Shown: piece by piece, positions 14,506-16,343 of the stretch
Layout of the letters: the number at the start of each line of letters is the position of its first letter
How positions within the stretch are numbered: the first letter of the stretch is position 1
Source of the DNA: Clostridiales bacterium UBA8960
Lineage (GTDB): Bacteria; Bacillota; Clostridia; Peptostreptococcales; Acidaminobacteraceae
Direction: 5' to 3'
NCBI GenBank assembly: GCA_003482695.1
Contig: DMYC01000219.1
Location: forward strand, 1-16,343
DNA: 16,343 nucleotides
Made by a program: the position numbers and the translations under genes
Notes under the pieces: generated by a model
What the model saw: only the letters and a program-made list of their open reading frames with translations
Told to the model about the DNA's origin: nothing
Database searches by the model: none

Positions 14506-14523
14506 CTACAAAGTTTGTTGTAG
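14506..14523. repeat. Second inverted repeat upstream of msmX
   Basis: CTACAA (14506-14511) and TTGTAG (14518-14523) are 6-bp arms with a 6-bp spacer. It lies 70-90 bp before the msmX start, between the methyltransferase terminator and the promoter-proximal repeat. The position would fit an activator or distal operator. Chance occurrence in AT-rich DNA cannot be excluded. Confidence 0.3.
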
Positions 14524-14535
14524 GAAATGATAAAT

Positions 14536-14575
14536 AAAAAAAGCGCAGTGCCCGCTCTGTGAGCGTTCACTACAC
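14536..14575 (-). terminator. Intrinsic terminator after the methyltransferase gene
   Basis: On the minus strand GTGTAGTG pairs with CACTGCGC (two G-U pairs), an AA/GG internal loop follows, then CGCTC pairs with GAGCG around an ACA loop (14543-14575). Seven U residues follow at once (A-run 14536-14542). It begins 3 nt after the methyltransferase stop codon. Confidence 0.85.
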
Positions 14576-14578
14576 TTT

Positions 14579-15205
14579 CTACACTTGAGGTTTGCAGATA
14601 TACCAAGCCGCCTGTTTGGCGACATCGATCACCTTGACTTCAGAAAAGCAGGTGGATAATGCGGTCTTGCAAGAACGCATTTCATGTCGGGCCGTTTTGA
14701 TGAACCTGAAATAATCCCCACCTTCAAGCCATTCGATGAGGCTAATGGGCAGCGACCGATTTTCATTGAAATCGTGAAAAATCACATAATGTTTCGCTAT
14801 TCGGCTCATCTCCATGTACATTTGCTTTCGGTGTTCCGGCGTTAACCCGTGCGCCACAAATGAGGCCATCACGATGTCAAATGCCCCATCTTCAAACGGC
14901 AGACCCTCTAGAATATTGCCCGAGATAAAAGGGATGCCTTGAGAGGCCGTTTTAACTTTGGCCACGGTCATCATCCTTTCAGCGGGTTCTACGCCTGTGA
15001 CTTCGTGTCCTTGATCTGCTAAAACCGAACAGAGCGCCCCTGTTCCGCTTCCCACGTCGAGAATCGAGCGGTACTTCGTCAAATCGAACTCGGGTTTCGC
15101 CTTCTTGATCGCCATTTTGAAACTTCTTTTTTGGCTGTTGAAAAAGATGCCATAGATTGGTGCGACGCGATTGAAAATCAGGTGATGGGCTTTTTTGGAG
15201 GACAT
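14579..15205 (-). CDS. Class I SAM-dependent methyltransferase
   Basis: A 208-residue cytoplasmic methyltransferase of unknown substrate. Motif I is ILDVGSGTGALCSVLADQGH (near residue 50), with the post-I acidic residue in VTGVEP. Later motifs include LPFEDGAFDIVMASFVAHGL and YVIFHDFN, typical of the Methyltransf_11/UbiE-like fold. The start is the ATG at 15205, with AAAGGAG 5 nt upstream. An ATG at 15220 overlaps that ribosome binding site and is less likely. The gene is divergent from the tRNA-dihydrouridine synthase, with about 100 bp between them, and has its own terminator. Nothing links it to sugar use. It could methylate a lipid, quinone or small metabolite. Confidence 0.88.
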   Translation of the reverse strand: MSSKKAHHLIFNRVAPIYGIFFNSQKRSFKMAIKKAKPEFDLTKYRSILDVGSGTGALCSVLADQGHEVTGVEPAERMMTVAKVKTASQGIPFISGNILEGLPFEDGAFDIVMASFVAHGLTPEHRKQMYMEMSRIAKHYVIFHDFNENRSLPISLIEWLEGGDYFRFIKTARHEMRSCKTALSTCFSEVKVIDVAKQAAWYICKPQV

Positions 15206-15307
15206 GTTCGCTCCTTTCATGTCATATTGGTATGTTATAAATAACGCTAGGACTCTTTGGGTTTATACCCTATAATATAATAATCACTGCTTATTGAAGG
15301 AGAATCT
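15206..15307. promoter_or_regulatory. Divergent intergenic region between methyltransferase and dus
   Basis: On the plus strand two overlapping TATAAT boxes (15271-15276 and 15276-15281) follow the small palindrome GGGTTTATACCC (15259-15270). No good -35 box is visible for either. An AAGGAG ribosome binding site precedes the dus ATG. On the minus strand TATAAC (15234-15239) may be a -10 for the methyltransferase, with a weak -35. The palindrome abutting the -10 could be an operator. Confidence 0.4.
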
Positions 15308-16243
15308 ATGCGATTTTATTTAGCGCCTCTCGAGGGCGTCACGAATTATATATTTAGAAATGCTTACCACAGACATTTCGAACGTCTTGATAAGTATTTT
15401 ACACCTTTTATCTCGACCAATCAACAGATGAGCTTCAGCACTCGGGATATGAAGGAAATAAACCCGGCACATAATGCAGGGCTTTTTGTGGTCCCTCAAA
15501 TTTTAAGCAACAAGGCCGATGATTTCGTCAAAACCGCTGAGGCGATCTGCGCATTTGGGTATGATGAAATCAACCTCAACCTTGGGTGTCCCTCAAATAC
15601 AGTCGTTTCGAAAAACAAGGGCTCAGGGTTTTTATTCCATCGAGACGAACTGAATCGATTCCTTGAGACGATTTACAGTAAAGCGACGATGAAAATATCG
15701 ATCAAAACGCGACATGGCAAATACGAGCATGAAGAGTTTTATGAACTGGTGAAAATTTTCAACCAATACCCGCTTGAGGAGTTGATCATTCATCCCCGCA
15801 TCACGAAAGACATGTATAAAAACACGCCGAACCTCGATGTTTTCGGTGCGGTTTTAGGTGAGATCAAAGCGCCCGTTTGTTATAATGGCGACATTTTCAG
15901 CGTGGCTGATTTCGAGCGGATTACATCGCGTTTTCCATCTGTGGACACGGTCATGCTCGGGCGAGGGCTTGTGGGCAATCCCGGTCTTGTTGGGCGAATA
16001 AAACATGGACATGCGCCGAGTCTTGAAACCGTCAGAAGTTTTCACGACGAACTTTATGAGGCGTATAAAGAAGTGATGTACGGCGAGCGGAACGTTTTGT
16101 ATAAGATGAAAGAGATGTGGTCTTACATGTTCGACATGTTTGATGTTTCAGATAAGTTTGCGAAGAAAATTAGAAAATGTGAACATTTGAGTGATTATGA
16201 CGCGATTGTGGATGCGGTTTTTGGGGAGGGGGAGATGCGGTAA
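15308..16243 (+). CDS. dus: tRNA-dihydrouridine synthase
   Basis: An FMN-dependent enzyme that reduces uridine to dihydrouridine in tRNA D-loops, 311 residues, the expected length. The N-terminus APLEGVTNYIFRN (6-18) is the flavin-binding start of the Dus TIM barrel. The catalytic acid is Cys94 in NLNLGCPSNTVV, followed by the KGSGFL loop. Further flavin-site elements are MKISIKTRHG (normally KTRLG), IIHPRITKDMYK, CYNGDI and VMLGRGLVGNPGL. The C-terminal helical tRNA-binding domain includes KMKEMWSYMFDMF. The ATG at 15308 has AAGGAG 5 nt upstream. The subclass cannot be assigned with confidence. It is a housekeeping gene unrelated to the sugar genes. Confidence 0.93.
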   Translation: MRFYLAPLEGVTNYIFRNAYHRHFERLDKYFTPFISTNQQMSFSTRDMKEINPAHNAGLFVVPQILSNKADDFVKTAEAICAFGYDEINLNLGCPSNTVVSKNKGSGFLFHRDELNRFLETIYSKATMKISIKTRHGKYEHEEFYELVKIFNQYPLEELIIHPRITKDMYKNTPNLDVFGAVLGEIKAPVCYNGDIFSVADFERITSRFPSVDTVMLGRGLVGNPGLVGRIKHGHAPSLETVRSFHDELYEAYKEVMYGERNVLYKMKEMWSYMFDMFDVSDKFAKKIRKCEHLSDYDAIVDAVFGEGEMR

Positions 16244-16343
16244 ATCGAGCTCCTTTTGGATAGTCGTGGCGAAATGAGGGGGTGGCATGTCCGCGTACGG
16301 GCGTCCCGCCATGAGGTTGCTAAGGCGTCTCCGCAGGCCAAAT
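16244..16343. other. GC-rich tail beyond dus, unassigned
   Basis: The last 100 bp has 60 G/C bases, well above the surrounding genes. It shows no terminator hairpin with a U-run after dus. The minus strand has an open frame from the edge, but it overlaps the dus 3' end and looks accidental. It could be part of a dispersed repeat or the edge of another element. The window ends before this can be settled. Confidence 0.4.

Noticed and set aside
16148..16343. Open minus-strand frame entering from the right edge (contains RPYADMPPPHFATT)
   Set aside because: It overlaps about 95 bp of the dus gene in antisense, has no domain I recognise, and sits in a GC-rich stretch where long open frames arise by chance.

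Overview
The window reads as a chromosomal carbohydrate-utilisation region from a low-to-mid GC Gram-positive bacterium, most likely an anaerobic Bacillota/Clostridia-type organism. The evidence is strong AGGAGG-type ribosome binding sites, a class II xylose isomerase, a lipoprotein-anchored sugar-binding protein, an MsmX/UgpC-type shared ABC ATPase, ROK, LacI and PucR/CdaR regulators, and U-tailed hairpin terminators. The genus cannot be fixed from the sequence. No phage, IS, CRISPR, tRNA or rRNA is visible.

Region 1 (1-7446, all minus strand) is a xylose / xylo-oligosaccharide block. In transcription order it holds a cytoplasmic GH3 glycosidase (probable beta-xylosidase), a lipoprotein solute-binding protein, two ABC permeases, xylose isomerase (xylA), and the start of a ROK repressor (xylR) that runs off the left edge. 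A 342-bp control region (7447-7788) separates GH3 from the divergent aldose 1-epimerase (galM, plus strand). Each side has a near-consensus sigma-A promoter. The GH3 leader carries two copies of a LacI-type operator (CGAAANCGNTTTCG) and a U-tailed hairpin between them. A convergent lacI-family gene (8868-9881) has the same operator just downstream of its own promoter, so it is the best candidate regulator for GH3 and itself.

Region 2 (9972-13198, minus strand) is a tight three-gene unit: a PucR/CdaR-type regulator, a GH1 beta-glucosidase or 6-phospho-beta-glucosidase, and a ROK-family sugar kinase lacking the usual zinc motif. It looks like a beta-glucoside module that may use an ATP-dependent kinase instead of a PTS.

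Region 3 (13342-14436) is an MsmX-type ABC ATPase with its own transcription unit. It supplies the ATPase that the region 1 transporter lacks.

Region 4 (14579-16243) is housekeeping-like: a class I SAM methyltransferase (minus) divergent from a tRNA-dihydrouridine synthase (plus). The last 100 bp is distinctly GC-rich (60 of 100 bases) and unlike the rest.

Working model: oligosaccharides are bound by the lipoprotein, imported by the two permeases with the MsmX-type ATPase, and hydrolysed inside the cell by GH3. The released xylose is mutarotated by the epimerase and isomerised by XylA. Xylulokinase is not in the window. This is mostly familiar biology. The points most worth checking are the three-site LacI circuit with the hairpin in the GH3 leader, and the phospho versus non-phospho nature of the GH1/ROK-kinase pair.
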